NCBI GenBank assembly: GCA_965655865.1
Contig: CBFHJJ010000005.1
Coordinates: 1 to 64,000, forward strand
Length of the DNA stretch: 64,000 bases
Reading direction: 5' to 3'
Source: MAG-121220-bin8 sp965655865
GTDB taxonomy: Bacteria; Bacteroidota; Bacteroidia; Flavobacteriales; Flavobacteriaceae
Shown here: piece by piece, positions 44,435 to 53,838 of the stretch
Layout of the letters: the number at the start of each line of letters is the position of its first letter
Numbering within the stretch: the first letter of the stretch is position 1
The notes under the pieces: model-generated
Seen by the model: only the letters and a program-made list of their open reading frames with translations
The model's database searches: none
Told to the model about the DNA's origin: nothing
Position numbers and translations under genes: made by a program

Positions 44435-45238
44435 ATGTCTAAAATTATTTTAATTACAGGCGCTTCATCTGGTATAGGAAAATCCATTTCCCTATTTTTA
44501 ACTACTAAAGGATATAAGGTTTATGGGACCTGTAGAAACCCAGATAAATACGATATTCCAGAGTATGAATTATTAAAATGTGATATAACCTCTAGTCTAG
44601 ACATAAAAAAAACAATAAAACATATTCTAAGTATTGAAAATCATATCGATGTACTAATTAATAATGCCGGCATTGGAATAACTGGACCACTAGAGGAAAC
44701 AAGTGAGTCAGATATAAAAAGTGCATATCAAACTAATTTATTTGGACCAATAGCAATTATCAAGGAGTGCATACCATCAATGAGAGATCGTAATAATGGT
44801 TTAATTATTAATATAACTTCAATACTAGGTTATTTTGGAATTCCATTTAGAGGAGTGTATTGTGCTACAAAAAGTTCGCTTGAAATCATTGGTGAAGTTT
44901 TTAGTATGGAACTTAAAAAATTTAATATTAATGTAGTTAATGTTGCTCCTGGTGACTTTAAAACAAACATAGCCACTAGAAGAATTGATTCAATATCAAA
45001 AAATCATTCTAATTATACTGACGATTATACTAGGTCCTTGATTTCAGCAAATAAACATGTTGATAATGCTTGGACTCCAGAAATTATTTCTACATTAATA
45101 TATAAAATAATTAATTCAAAAAATCCAAAAATTCACTACAAAGTAGGTAAGTTTATTCAGAAATTTTCAATAGTTTTAAAAAATATTCTTCCTGATAGGT
45201 TGTATGAAAAAATACTTTTAAATTATAGTAAAAATTAA
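44435..45238 (+). CDS. Short-chain dehydrogenase/reductase (SDR)
   Basis: A 267-residue classical SDR: cofactor motif ITGASSGIGKS at 6-16, NNAGIG near 80, catalytic serine in NITSILGYFG near 130, and YCATKSS (Tyr-x3-Lys) near 145-151. NVAPGDFKTNIATRR follows near 170. The substrate is unknown. It begins just after the SRP RNA terminator, so it depends on read-through or a promoter I could not identify. The transaldolase-like gene follows after 3 nt, suggesting an operon. Confidence 0.88.
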   Translation: MSKIILITGASSGIGKSISLFLTTKGYKVYGTCRNPDKYDIPEYELLKCDITSSLDIKKTIKHILSIENHIDVLINNAGIGITGPLEETSESDIKSAYQTNLFGPIAIIKECIPSMRDRNNGLIINITSILGYFGIPFRGVYCATKSSLEIIGEVFSMELKKFNINVVNVAPGDFKTNIATRRIDSISKNHSNYTDDYTRSLISANKHVDNAWTPEIISTLIYKIINSKNPKIHYKVGKFIQKFSIVLKNILPDRLYEKILLNYSKN

Positions 45239-45241
45239 ATT

Positions 45242-45895
45242 ATGAAATTTTTTATAGACACTGCAAATCTTCAACAAATTAAAGAAGCACAAGATCTTGG
45301 TGTGCTTGACGGAGTTACTACAAACCCTTCATTGATGGCTAAAGAAGGCATAACAGGAAGTGAAAACATTTTAAATCATTACAATAAAATATGTGAAATT
45401 GTTGATGGAGATGTTTCGGCGGAAGTTATTTCTACTGATTTTAATGGTATGGTTAAGGAAGGTGAAGCTTTAGCTAAACTACATCCTCAAATTGTTGTAA
45501 AAATTCCAATGATTTTGGATGGAGTTAAAGCATTAAAATACTTTTCAAATAAAGGAATTAAAACAAATTGTACATTAATTTTTTCTGTTGGTCAAGCGCT
45601 TATAGCTGCCAAAGCCGGAGCTACATATGTTTCCCCGTTTATTGGAAGATTGGATGATATTTCAACTGATGGTCTCAATCTTATTTCAGAAATTGCAAAT
45701 GTTTATGATAATTATGCTTTTAATACTCAAATTCTTGCCGCTTCAGTAAGACATACTATGCATATTATAGATTGTGCTAAAATAGGAGCAGATGTTATGA
45801 CAGGTCCTTTATCATCAATTAAAGGCTTAATAAAACATCCTCTTACTGATATTGGTTTAGAAAAGTTCTTAGCAGATTACAAGAAGGGCAATTAA
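45242..45895 (+). CDS. fsa: Fructose-6-phosphate aldolase / small transaldolase family protein
   Basis: A 217-residue TIM-barrel Schiff-base aldolase: FIDTANLQQIKEAQDLGVLDGVTTNPSL at about 3-31 (only conserved positions matter), the catalytic lysine in VVKIPM near 83-88, NCTLIFSVGQALIAAKAGATYVSPFIGR near 110-137, and ILAASVRHT near 163. Length identifies the short FSA/TalC group, which acts as transaldolase in many bacteria. It supplies the non-oxidative pentose pathway. It lies 3 nt behind the SDR gene, and its stop shares TTAA with the lipoprotein gene. Confidence 0.93.
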   Translation: MKFFIDTANLQQIKEAQDLGVLDGVTTNPSLMAKEGITGSENILNHYNKICEIVDGDVSAEVISTDFNGMVKEGEALAKLHPQIVVKIPMILDGVKALKYFSNKGIKTNCTLIFSVGQALIAAKAGATYVSPFIGRLDDISTDGLNLISEIANVYDNYAFNTQILAASVRHTMHIIDCAKIGADVMTGPLSSIKGLIKHPLTDIGLEKFLADYKKGN

Positions 45896-47247
45896 TCAGT
45901 TTTTACTATTTTTTCTAAGTCTGCTAGAGTCGTGATTTTTATAATCACACCTTTTTTATCAGTAATAAGAACCTTGTTCAAATTGTTTAAAATCATTTTT
46001 TTACTCATAGATTCAAAATTTACTGCTCTAAAATTATCTATTCTATTACTATTAAAATTATTTAGATAATTATTTTTCCATTTCAAACCATCATCATTAA
46101 TGTTAATTAAATTAAAATGATAATTAGAATATTTCATACTTAATAATTTTACATTATTGAACAAGTTGACTTGATGAGCATTTTGATCATAAGACCAAAA
46201 AACAATAATATTTTTTTTATTAAAATTAATTTGTAAACCTATATCATTAATTATATTATTTTCATCGTAAAGATTGATTTTTGGTAATAACTTACCCTCT
46301 TGTAAAGCTGTTATATTGTCATAAAGAACAGAAACTTCATCATTTGTATTATTGTTTTCAGAGATTTTTAAAAACTCATAAATGAATTGATCAATATTAA
46401 TCAATAATTTTTCCTCCAATAAATACTCATACGCTATAAATCTTAATAATTTTGTTTTAATAGTTTGATCAGACACTTGATCGTTTATATAATTCAATCG
46501 TTCTAGATTAAAATTTAAATTATAATCGTAACCTTTTTCTAATGAAAATGATTCATTAATAGATTTTAATGTGATATAATCTAAGTAAGGTTTAAAGTGA
46601 GACAATTCAGTGATGTTTAAACCAATGCTTTCTCTATATTTTTTAAAATAATCAATATTTTTTGTATGGTTTTCTTTATTTAATATTATAAAGTTTTCAA
46701 TGTGTGAATAGAGTGGAATAAGTATCGCATGTCTTATTATTAAATCAGAAATAAAATTAGTTTTGATAACAGATTTATATTTTGAATAATGTTTATTTTT
46801 TACATTTTTCAATGAATCAATGATACTTTTGAATTCTATTTTAGAAGATTTGTACTTAGATTTCACAAAGTTTTCCTCTTTTTCATGTTCTAAAAAAACA
46901 TCAATTAAGTAATTGTTCTTAGAGGCGCCCAAACCAGAAAAAACTAAAGATTCATCAAAATCCAAAGAATTCAATCGTAACACTAAACTATCTCCCTTAT
47001 TAATAATTAAGTATTGAAATTCGGGAAGATGAATAAAATTATAAAGGCCATTATTTAAATTTTCTAGAGATGATGAAAAAACTCCCTCTTTATTTATGTT
47101 AATTTTTTTTATAATCTTTTCATCTTTTAAAATTAGAATCTCATCATTTGTTGGTTTAATAATTTTTCCACTGATAAAAGTTTTATTTTGATTATTACAT
47201 CCAATAAAAAATGTGATTAACAAACAAATAGCAATTGATCTAAACAT
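45892..47247 (-). CDS. DUF4369/TlpA-like lipoprotein with a cysteine-less thioredoxin fold
   Basis: A 451-residue lipoprotein: signal MFRSIAICLLITFFIGC with a lipobox cysteine at 17. The N-terminal beta-rich domain (about 20-115) resembles DUF4369 of Bacteroidetes redox lipoproteins, followed by a helical middle. The C-terminal part (about 320-451) has a thioredoxin/TlpA outline (KNIIVFWSYDQNAHQV, then NKVLITDKKGVII). The CxxC active site is absent, with SYDQN in its place. The protein is therefore unlikely to be a disulfide oxidoreductase. It overlaps fsa by 4 bp and is divergent from an ABC-F gene. Function unknown. Confidence 0.75.
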   Translation of the reverse strand: MFRSIAICLLITFFIGCNNQNKTFISGKIIKPTNDEILILKDEKIIKKININKEGVFSSSLENLNNGLYNFIHLPEFQYLIINKGDSLVLRLNSLDFDESLVFSGLGASKNNYLIDVFLEHEKEENFVKSKYKSSKIEFKSIIDSLKNVKNKHYSKYKSVIKTNFISDLIIRHAILIPLYSHIENFIILNKENHTKNIDYFKKYRESIGLNITELSHFKPYLDYITLKSINESFSLEKGYDYNLNFNLERLNYINDQVSDQTIKTKLLRFIAYEYLLEEKLLINIDQFIYEFLKISENNNTNDEVSVLYDNITALQEGKLLPKINLYDENNIINDIGLQINFNKKNIIVFWSYDQNAHQVNLFNNVKLLSMKYSNYHFNLININDDGLKWKNNYLNNFNSNRIDNFRAVNFESMSKKMILNNLNKVLITDKKGVIIKITTLADLEKIVKTD

Positions 47248-47311
47248 TTAATGAATTGTTTTTTTATTTAATTTAAATAATAATAAAGAAAATTCATAAC
47301 CCTGATTTTAT

Positions 47312-47319
47312 TAAGTTTG
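47312..47319 (+). promoter_or_regulatory. -7 box (TAAGTTTG) of the ABC-F gene
   Basis: TAAGTTTG matches TAnnTTTG and ends 20 nt before the ATG at 47340. Confidence 0.5.
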
Positions 47320-47339
47320 CAAAAATTTAATCTTATTAT

Positions 47340-48962
47340 ATGTTAAGTGTTTCTAATCTCTCTGTTCAATTCGGCAAAAGAGTATTATTCGATGAAGTTA
47401 ATACTTCTTTTGTAAAAGGTAACTGTTATGGTATTATAGGTGCCAATGGTGCAGGTAAATCAACCTTTTTAAAAATTTTATCAAAATCAATTGAACCAAA
47501 TTCAGGAAGTGTCCATTTAGAAGCTGGTAAAAGAATGTCGGTTTTAGAACAAAATCATTTTGCTTTTGATGAAAAACAAGTTTTAGAAACAGTTATCATG
47601 GGTAATAAAGAACTTTTTAGTATTAAAAAGGAAATGGATGAAATTTATGCTAATCCAGATTTTTCAGACAAGGATAGTGATAGAGTAGGAGTTCTTCAAT
47701 TAGAATATGAGGAAATGGATGGATGGAACGCAGAAAGTTCGGCAGCAGCATTATTGTCTAATTTAGATATAAAAGAAGAACAACACTATAAAAACATGAG
47801 TGAATTAGATGGTGTTCAAAAAGTAAAGGTTTTATTAGCCCAAGCACTATTTGGAAATCCCGATGTATTAGTAATGGATGAACCTACAAATGATTTAGAT
47901 TTTGAAACAATTAAATGGCTTGAGAATTTTATTTCAAATTACGATAATACTTGTATTGTTGTATCTCACGACAGACACTTCTTAGATTCTGTATGTACCC
48001 ATATTTCAGATATTGATTTTGGAAAAATAAATAACTATTCTGGAAACTACACGTTTTGGTATGAATCAAGTCAGCTAGCACTTAGACAAAAAACACAACA
48101 AAACAGAAAATCTGAAGAAAAAAAGAAAGAACTAGAAGATTTTATTGCCAGATTTAGTGCAAATGCATCAAAATCTAAACAGGCAACATCAAGAAAAAAG
48201 ATGTTAGATAATCTCAAGATTGAGGATATAAAACCCTCATCTAGAAGATATCCTGCCGTAATTTTTACATCTGAAAGAGAAGCTGGTGATCAAATTCTTT
48301 CTGTTGAAAATTTAAGTTATTCCGATTCTACAAGTATATTATTTGATAAAATAGATTTTAATCTAAATAAAGGTGATAAAGTAGTCTTGTATTCAAAAGA
48401 TACAAGAGCAACAACAGCATTTTATGAAATTCTGAACAATAAATTAAATCCAAATACTGGTAGATTTGACTGGGGAATAACTACCAGTCAATCATATTTA
48501 CCTTTGGATAACAATTCATATTTTCAAGAAAAAATTTCTTTAGTTGATTGGCTCAGACAGTGGTCTAAAAATGACGAGGAAAGAGAAGAAGTGTTTATAA
48601 GAGGTTTTCTTGGAAAAATGATTTTTAGTGGTGAAGAAGCTTTAAAAAACTGTGATGTACTCTCTGGTGGTGAAAAAGTAAGGTGTATGCTCTCAAGGAT
48701 GATGATGTTAAGATCTAATGTTTTAATGTTTGATGAGCCAACAAGTCATTTGGATTTAGAATCTATCACAGCTTTAAATAATTCAATTAAAAAATTTAAG
48801 GGAAATGTAATTTTAAGTACTCACGATTTTGAATTTGCTAAATCTGTAGGAAACAGAGTGATTGAGTTGACTCCTAATGGCGTTATAGACAGGTTAACTA
48901 CTTTTGATTCTTATATAAATGACCCGAAAATAAAAGAGCTAAGAACTAAACTATACAGTTAA
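47340..48962 (+). CDS. ABC-F family ATPase (YbiT-like translation factor)
   Basis: A 540-residue protein with two ABC domains and no membrane segments, so it acts on ribosomes rather than in transport. Domain 1 has an intact Walker A (GANGAGKST at 34-42) and Walker B (VLVMDEPTNDLD), but its signature is degenerate (LDGVQ near 156). Domain 2 has an intact LSGGE signature near 440 and Walker B (LMFDEPTSHLD), but its Walker A is lost (SKDTRATTAF near 350). The charged linker between them (about 255-290) matches the P-site tRNA interaction motif. One of the two composite ATP sites looks dead. Confidence 0.88.
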   Translation: MLSVSNLSVQFGKRVLFDEVNTSFVKGNCYGIIGANGAGKSTFLKILSKSIEPNSGSVHLEAGKRMSVLEQNHFAFDEKQVLETVIMGNKELFSIKKEMDEIYANPDFSDKDSDRVGVLQLEYEEMDGWNAESSAAALLSNLDIKEEQHYKNMSELDGVQKVKVLLAQALFGNPDVLVMDEPTNDLDFETIKWLENFISNYDNTCIVVSHDRHFLDSVCTHISDIDFGKINNYSGNYTFWYESSQLALRQKTQQNRKSEEKKKELEDFIARFSANASKSKQATSRKKMLDNLKIEDIKPSSRRYPAVIFTSEREAGDQILSVENLSYSDSTSILFDKIDFNLNKGDKVVLYSKDTRATTAFYEILNNKLNPNTGRFDWGITTSQSYLPLDNNSYFQEKISLVDWLRQWSKNDEEREEVFIRGFLGKMIFSGEEALKNCDVLSGGEKVRCMLSRMMMLRSNVLMFDEPTSHLDLESITALNNSIKKFKGNVILSTHDFEFAKSVGNRVIELTPNGVIDRLTTFDSYINDPKIKELRTKLYS

Positions 48963-49172
48963 ACTTTCTAATATTTTTTTAGATTTTTTTATTTGATCTT
49001 CAAATACATAAACAAATATGTTGTCGTTTGGGTTAAAACCGAAACCAGATAGAATAGCAGACTGCTTATTATTAACAATAATTGGGTTGATTTTATTTGA
49101 AATAAGTTCTAGTTCTAATCTTTTGCAATTTATAAAAGAACCTTTGTATAGTAGTACTTGTTTGTGCATCAT
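48951..49172 (-). CDS. DUF2007-like small protein
   Basis: A 73-residue protein: KQVLLYKGSFINCKRLELELISNKINP and later FVYVFEDQIKKSKKILESL fit the DUF2007 'putative signal transducing protein' fold, a small ferredoxin-like domain often found in Bacteroidetes. No catalytic residues are visible. It follows pheT by 6 nt on the same strand and overlaps the convergent ABC-F gene by 12 bp. Function unknown; the call rests on pattern and size. Confidence 0.65.
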   Translation of the reverse strand: MMHKQVLLYKGSFINCKRLELELISNKINPIIVNNKQSAILSGFGFNPNDNIFVYVFEDQIKKSKKILESLTV

Positions 49173-49178
49173 AATTTC

Positions 49179-51593
49179 TTAAGAACGCAGCTCAGCATTA
49201 AATTTTGATTCAATTTTTGATTGAATTTTATTCATTGTTACTGTTATCTCTTTCTCAGAAAGTGTTTTTATTTGATCAAGCAATGTGAAGTTTAATGTGT
49301 ATGATTTTTTTCCATCAGGCAATTTGTCATCTTCGTAAACATCACTTAAAGTCATTTTATGTAAATTTTTAATATTAGATTGATTTAATATATAGTTTTC
49401 AATTTCATTATATTTTACATTATTTTCAAGTAAAAAATTTAATTCTCTTTTTACGTTTGGAAATTTAGATAGTTGATTATATTTTATAAAATCATCATTT
49501 ATTAATTCTAAAATATAATCAAGATTTAAAGATGCATAATAAACTTTGTTTTTAATAGCAAGTTCAGAGAGGAATTGATTTTTGACATCACCTATTAGTG
49601 CTATACTATTTTTTTTATGAAACAGGCCTAGAGTATTATTAAATGCATCATGATTAATTATTTTTTCCGTTGTATTTATAGATAATTTGCTGAAAATATT
49701 AAGAATTATATTTTTAAGATAATAAAAATCTGAGCTGGCAGATTTATTGTTCCAGGAATTATTAAATAAGTCATTGGCAAAAACTACACTTAGTCTTTTA
49801 GATTCAGTAGTTTTATTGTTGATCATTTCATATATTTTTCCAAACTCAAAAAATTTATTATTCTTATTTTTTCTATTCAAATTAAATTTAAGTGTTTTTA
49901 AACTTGACTCGAGTAAGCTTGTTCTTAGTTGAGAAATGTCTGAGCTAATAGAATTAATAATATTTACACTTTCTCTATTTAAAATATTTAACTTGTTACT
50001 TGTAAGTGAATTATTCATTATTTCATTAAATCCGAAAGGAATTAATAAGTTAGCTATTGTGTTTTCTGTTTTATGATTCTTGTTATAACTCTCTTGAACA
50101 ATTGGAAGTGACAAGTTATTTGATAATTTAATTTCATTATAGCCGAAAATCCTAAGAATTTCTTCAATTACATCACATTCTCTAGTAACATCATGTCTGT
50201 AAAAAGGAACAGTAATACCAACACCGGTTTCGGTAATATTATTAATTTTAAAATCTAATGATGTTAAAATTGATTTAATTTCCTCTCTTGGAATTTCTTG
50301 TCCAATTAATTTATTTGTTTTGTTAAAATTTAAAAGTATTGATTTTTCTTCTGGCTTTTTTGGGAATTCATCAATAACATCACTAGATATATTACCACCA
50401 CAAAGTTCACAAATTAAAATTGCAGCTCTTTTGAGGGCATAATCAACAGAACCAATACAAATTCCACGTTCAAACCTGAAAGATGCATCGCTGTTAATTC
50501 CATGATGCTTGGCTGTTTTTCTAACAGATACTGGATCAAAATAAGCACTTTCTAGAAAAATCGATTTCGTTTCATTAGTAATTCCGTGATTTTGACCTCC
50601 AAAAACTCCAGCTATACACATTGGAGTGTCGGCATCACATATCATTAAGTCAGTTTTAAGAAGTTTTCTTGTTTCACCATCCAAAGTAGTAAACTCTGTT
50701 CCTTCATTTAACGTCTTTACATTAATTGATTTAGTTGTGATTTTATCAAAATCATATGCATGTAATGGTTGTCCAATTTCGTGTAAAACAAAATTTGTAA
50801 TATCAACAACATTATTTAAGGGAGTTAAACCAATAGATTTTAACCTGTTTTGTAACCAAGAAGGTGATTCTTTAACGGAAATATTTTCAATACAGACACC
50901 TGTAAATCTTGGGCATAAATTAGAGTCTTGTACATTTATATTAACTTTTTGAGTTCTTGAATTTATATGAAATGAAGAAACAGATGGCGTTATTAATTCG
51001 CCTTTATGTCCTTTGTGCATTAGAGCTGCTCTTAAATCTCTAGCAACACCTAAATGACTCATAGCATCAGATCTATTAGGAGTTAAACCAATATTAAAAA
51101 CCTGATCGCTATAATTTTCATATATTTTTGAAACTTTTGTTCCAGGTTTGTGTTTAGTATTCAGAACTATAATACCATCATGGGAATTGCCAATTCCGAT
51201 TTCATCCTCAGCACAAATCATACCTTGGCTAATTTCACCCCTAATTTTACTTTTAGTTATCTTAAATTTTTCATTATTTAAAGGGTGTAAAACTGTACCT
51301 ACAGTTGCAACTATCACTTTCTGGTTTAATTTAACGTTGGGTGCGCCACAAACGATTTGCAATATGTTTTCATTCCCAATATTAACTTTGGTAAGTTTTA
51401 ATCTATCAGCGTTTGGATGTTGTTCACAATAAACAACTTCTCCGACAACAAGTCCCTCTAGGCCTCCTTTAAACTGCTCATACTTTTCAATGCCCTCAAC
51501 TTCTAAACCTATATCGGTAAGAATTTCTGAAACTTCTTCAATTTTTAAATCAATTTTTAAAAATTCTGATAACCAATTAAATGATATATTCAT
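49179..51593 (-). CDS. pheT: Phenylalanine-tRNA ligase beta subunit
   Basis: An 804-residue synthetase subunit: tRNA-binding (EMAP-like) domain with VVGEVVYCEQHPNADRLKLTKVN near 48-70, B3/B4 editing domain with VVDITNFVLHEIGQPLHAYD near 260-279, B5 domain near 400-480 (IPREEIKSIL, RHDVTRECDVIEEILRI) and a C-terminal anticodon-binding FDX-ACB fold. The alpha subunit (pheS) is not adjacent. A TATCTTTG box lies 21 nt upstream. The small DUF2007 gene follows 6 nt downstream. Confidence 0.97.
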   Translation of the reverse strand: MNISFNWLSEFLKIDLKIEEVSEILTDIGLEVEGIEKYEQFKGGLEGLVVGEVVYCEQHPNADRLKLTKVNIGNENILQIVCGAPNVKLNQKVIVATVGTVLHPLNNEKFKITKSKIRGEISQGMICAEDEIGIGNSHDGIIVLNTKHKPGTKVSKIYENYSDQVFNIGLTPNRSDAMSHLGVARDLRAALMHKGHKGELITPSVSSFHINSRTQKVNINVQDSNLCPRFTGVCIENISVKESPSWLQNRLKSIGLTPLNNVVDITNFVLHEIGQPLHAYDFDKITTKSINVKTLNEGTEFTTLDGETRKLLKTDLMICDADTPMCIAGVFGGQNHGITNETKSIFLESAYFDPVSVRKTAKHHGINSDASFRFERGICIGSVDYALKRAAILICELCGGNISSDVIDEFPKKPEEKSILLNFNKTNKLIGQEIPREEIKSILTSLDFKINNITETGVGITVPFYRHDVTRECDVIEEILRIFGYNEIKLSNNLSLPIVQESYNKNHKTENTIANLLIPFGFNEIMNNSLTSNKLNILNRESVNIINSISSDISQLRTSLLESSLKTLKFNLNRKNKNNKFFEFGKIYEMINNKTTESKRLSVVFANDLFNNSWNNKSASSDFYYLKNIILNIFSKLSINTTEKIINHDAFNNTLGLFHKKNSIALIGDVKNQFLSELAIKNKVYYASLNLDYILELINDDFIKYNQLSKFPNVKRELNFLLENNVKYNEIENYILNQSNIKNLHKMTLSDVYEDDKLPDGKKSYTLNFTLLDQIKTLSEKEITVTMNKIQSKIESKFNAELRS

Positions 51594-51614
51594 TAGATTT
51601 TATTATTTAAATTT

Positions 51615-51622
51615 CAAAGATA
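51615..51622 (-). promoter_or_regulatory. -7 box (TATCTTTG) of pheT
   Basis: TATCTTTG on the minus strand, 21 nt before the pheT ATG at 51593. Confidence 0.45.
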
Positions 51623-51652
51623 CAATTAAGAACATTTAAATTAAATAATAAC

Positions 51653-53758
51653 TTAACTTATATGCTTCCACAAAAGAGTGTTTTTTGTTTTCTTATTATA
51701 TCCTTCCTTAATTAATTTATTTTCAATTTTAATTAATTTTTGATCATTAGAAATAATCTTTTCAGCATCATGTCTAGCTGATTCTAAAATTTCTTTATCT
51801 GTAATTATATTAGCTATCTTAAGATTTAACAATCCACTTTGTTGAGTACCCAATAAATTTCCAGGACCTCTAATTTCCATATCTACTTCAGCAACCTTGA
51901 AACCATCATTTGTACTAGTCATAGTTTTTATTCTTTTCCTTGCATCAGAACTAAGCTTATTAGATGTCATTAATATACAATAACTATTTTCAGAGCCTCT
52001 TCCAACTCTGCCTCTTAACTGATGTAATTGCGACAATCCAAATTTTTCTGAACTTTCAATTACCATTACACTTGCATTAGGAATGTTCACACCTACTTCA
52101 ATAACAGTGGTAGAAACCATAATATTAGTTTTTCCATCTTTAAATCTTTTCATTTCAAAGGCCTTGTCTTCAGATTTCATTCTGCCATGTAAAATGCTTA
52201 ACTGATATTCATTATTAGGAAATTCTCTAGAAATACTTTCATAACCGTCCATCAAGTCCTTATAATCCATTTTTTTAGATTCTTCAATTAAAGGGTACAC
52301 AATGTATACTTGTCGTCCTTTTCTAATTTCATCTTTTAAAAATTTAAAGATTTCAAGTCTATTTCTATCTGATCTATGAACTGTTTTTACTGGTTTTCTA
52401 CCAGGTGGAAGTTCATCAATAATAGAAATATCCAAATCTCCATAAACAGTCATAGCTAATGTTCTTGGAATCGGAGTGGCTGTCATTACTAAAACATGTG
52501 GAGGATTAATGTTTTTTTTCCAAAGCTTTGATCTTTGTGCTACTCCAAATTTGTGTTGTTCATCAATTATAACAAATCCTAAATTTTTGAACTTTACATT
52601 ATCTTCTAAAACTGCATGCGTTCCAACTAAAATGTTAATTTCTCCATTATTTAAATCCGAAAACAATTTAACTCTATCTCTTTTTGATGAAGAACCTGTT
52701 AATATGTTAACATTGATATTTATTTTTTTTAATGAATCGTTTAAACTGTTATAATGCTGTTGAGCTAAAATTTCTGTAGGTGCCAAAAAACAAACCTGAA
52801 AGTCATTGTCTATGGCTATTAATGAACTTAGTAAAGCAACAATTGTTTTTCCTGATCCTACATCACCCTGAAGAAGTCTATTCATTTGTGCATTCGATGA
52901 GAAATCTTTTCTTATTTCTTTAACTACTTTTTTTTGAGCATTCGTTAGTGAAAAAGATAAATGTTGATTATAAAATTTATTAAAACTTTTACCAACTTTC
53001 GAAAAATTAAATCCTTTGAATTTAGATTTTTTAAAGATATTACTCATTAAAAATTCTAATTGTAAGTAAAAAAACTCTTCATATTTTAATCTAAATTCTG
53101 CTTTAGACAAAAGCATATGATTAGTAGGAAAATGTATATTTTTATAAGCCTGTTGTTTGGAAATTAAAGAATGTTTTTCATTAATTTCTTTACTTAGATT
53201 TTCTTTTAGACAATCACTAGATTGTTTTAAAATATTGAAAATTACTTCTCTAAAAAATTTATTTGTTATTCCTCTTGAAAGAACCCTTTCATTTGAACTA
53301 TAGATTGGTAATAATCCTTTAATCTGTTTTTTAGTAAATTCTGAAAGCAAATCTAGTTCAGGATGCGCAATTGAGAAATTATTTAAATACCAGTTTGGTT
53401 TTCCATACAAGACATAATCGATATTTAATTTGATTGATTTTTCTATCCATTTCGTGCCTTTAAACCAAACTATTTCAATAGTATCATTTCCATTTTTAAA
53501 TGTTCCTATTAATCTATTACTTTTAATATTTTTGAAATAATACAGATCTGTAAATTTTCCAATAATTTGTACATCTGCAATGGATTTCTGAATTTCATCA
53601 ATGTTGTAAAATTTAGTTCTATCAATATATCTAAAGGGAAAAAAATTTAATAAATCTATGTAAGTGAAAATTTGAAATTCTTTTTTTAAAATTTCTGCTC
53701 TATTTGGCCCAACACCTTTCAAATAATCAATGGAAGTATTTAATAAATTTTCTTTCAC
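51653..53758 (-). CDS. recG: ATP-dependent DNA helicase RecG
   Basis: A 701-residue helicase. The N-terminal wedge/OB domain has LKGVGPNRAEIL near 13-24 and FPFRYIDR. Motor motifs are LLQGDVGSGKTIVAL near 289-303, VIIDEQHKFGVAQR near 396, MTATPIPRTLA near 424 and QLRGRVGRG near 592. It reverses stalled forks and branch-migrates Holliday junctions. The start codon is GTG at 53758, giving the expected N-terminus. Divergent from uvrD across 80 bp; both act in genome maintenance. Confidence 0.96.
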   Translation of the reverse strand: MKENLLNTSIDYLKGVGPNRAEILKKEFQIFTYIDLLNFFPFRYIDRTKFYNIDEIQKSIADVQIIGKFTDLYYFKNIKSNRLIGTFKNGNDTIEIVWFKGTKWIEKSIKLNIDYVLYGKPNWYLNNFSIAHPELDLLSEFTKKQIKGLLPIYSSNERVLSRGITNKFFREVIFNILKQSSDCLKENLSKEINEKHSLISKQQAYKNIHFPTNHMLLSKAEFRLKYEEFFYLQLEFLMSNIFKKSKFKGFNFSKVGKSFNKFYNQHLSFSLTNAQKKVVKEIRKDFSSNAQMNRLLQGDVGSGKTIVALLSSLIAIDNDFQVCFLAPTEILAQQHYNSLNDSLKKININVNILTGSSSKRDRVKLFSDLNNGEINILVGTHAVLEDNVKFKNLGFVIIDEQHKFGVAQRSKLWKKNINPPHVLVMTATPIPRTLAMTVYGDLDISIIDELPPGRKPVKTVHRSDRNRLEIFKFLKDEIRKGRQVYIVYPLIEESKKMDYKDLMDGYESISREFPNNEYQLSILHGRMKSEDKAFEMKRFKDGKTNIMVSTTVIEVGVNIPNASVMVIESSEKFGLSQLHQLRGRVGRGSENSYCILMTSNKLSSDARKRIKTMTSTNDGFKVAEVDMEIRGPGNLLGTQQSGLLNLKIANIITDKEILESARHDAEKIISNDQKLIKIENKLIKEGYNKKTKNTLLWKHIS

Positions 53759-53838
53759 AACACTAATATAATTTATTAACTTTATAAGGTAAAAAATAGA
53801 AGTATTTTTCTGTTAATTTTAATTATAAACTTATTGAT

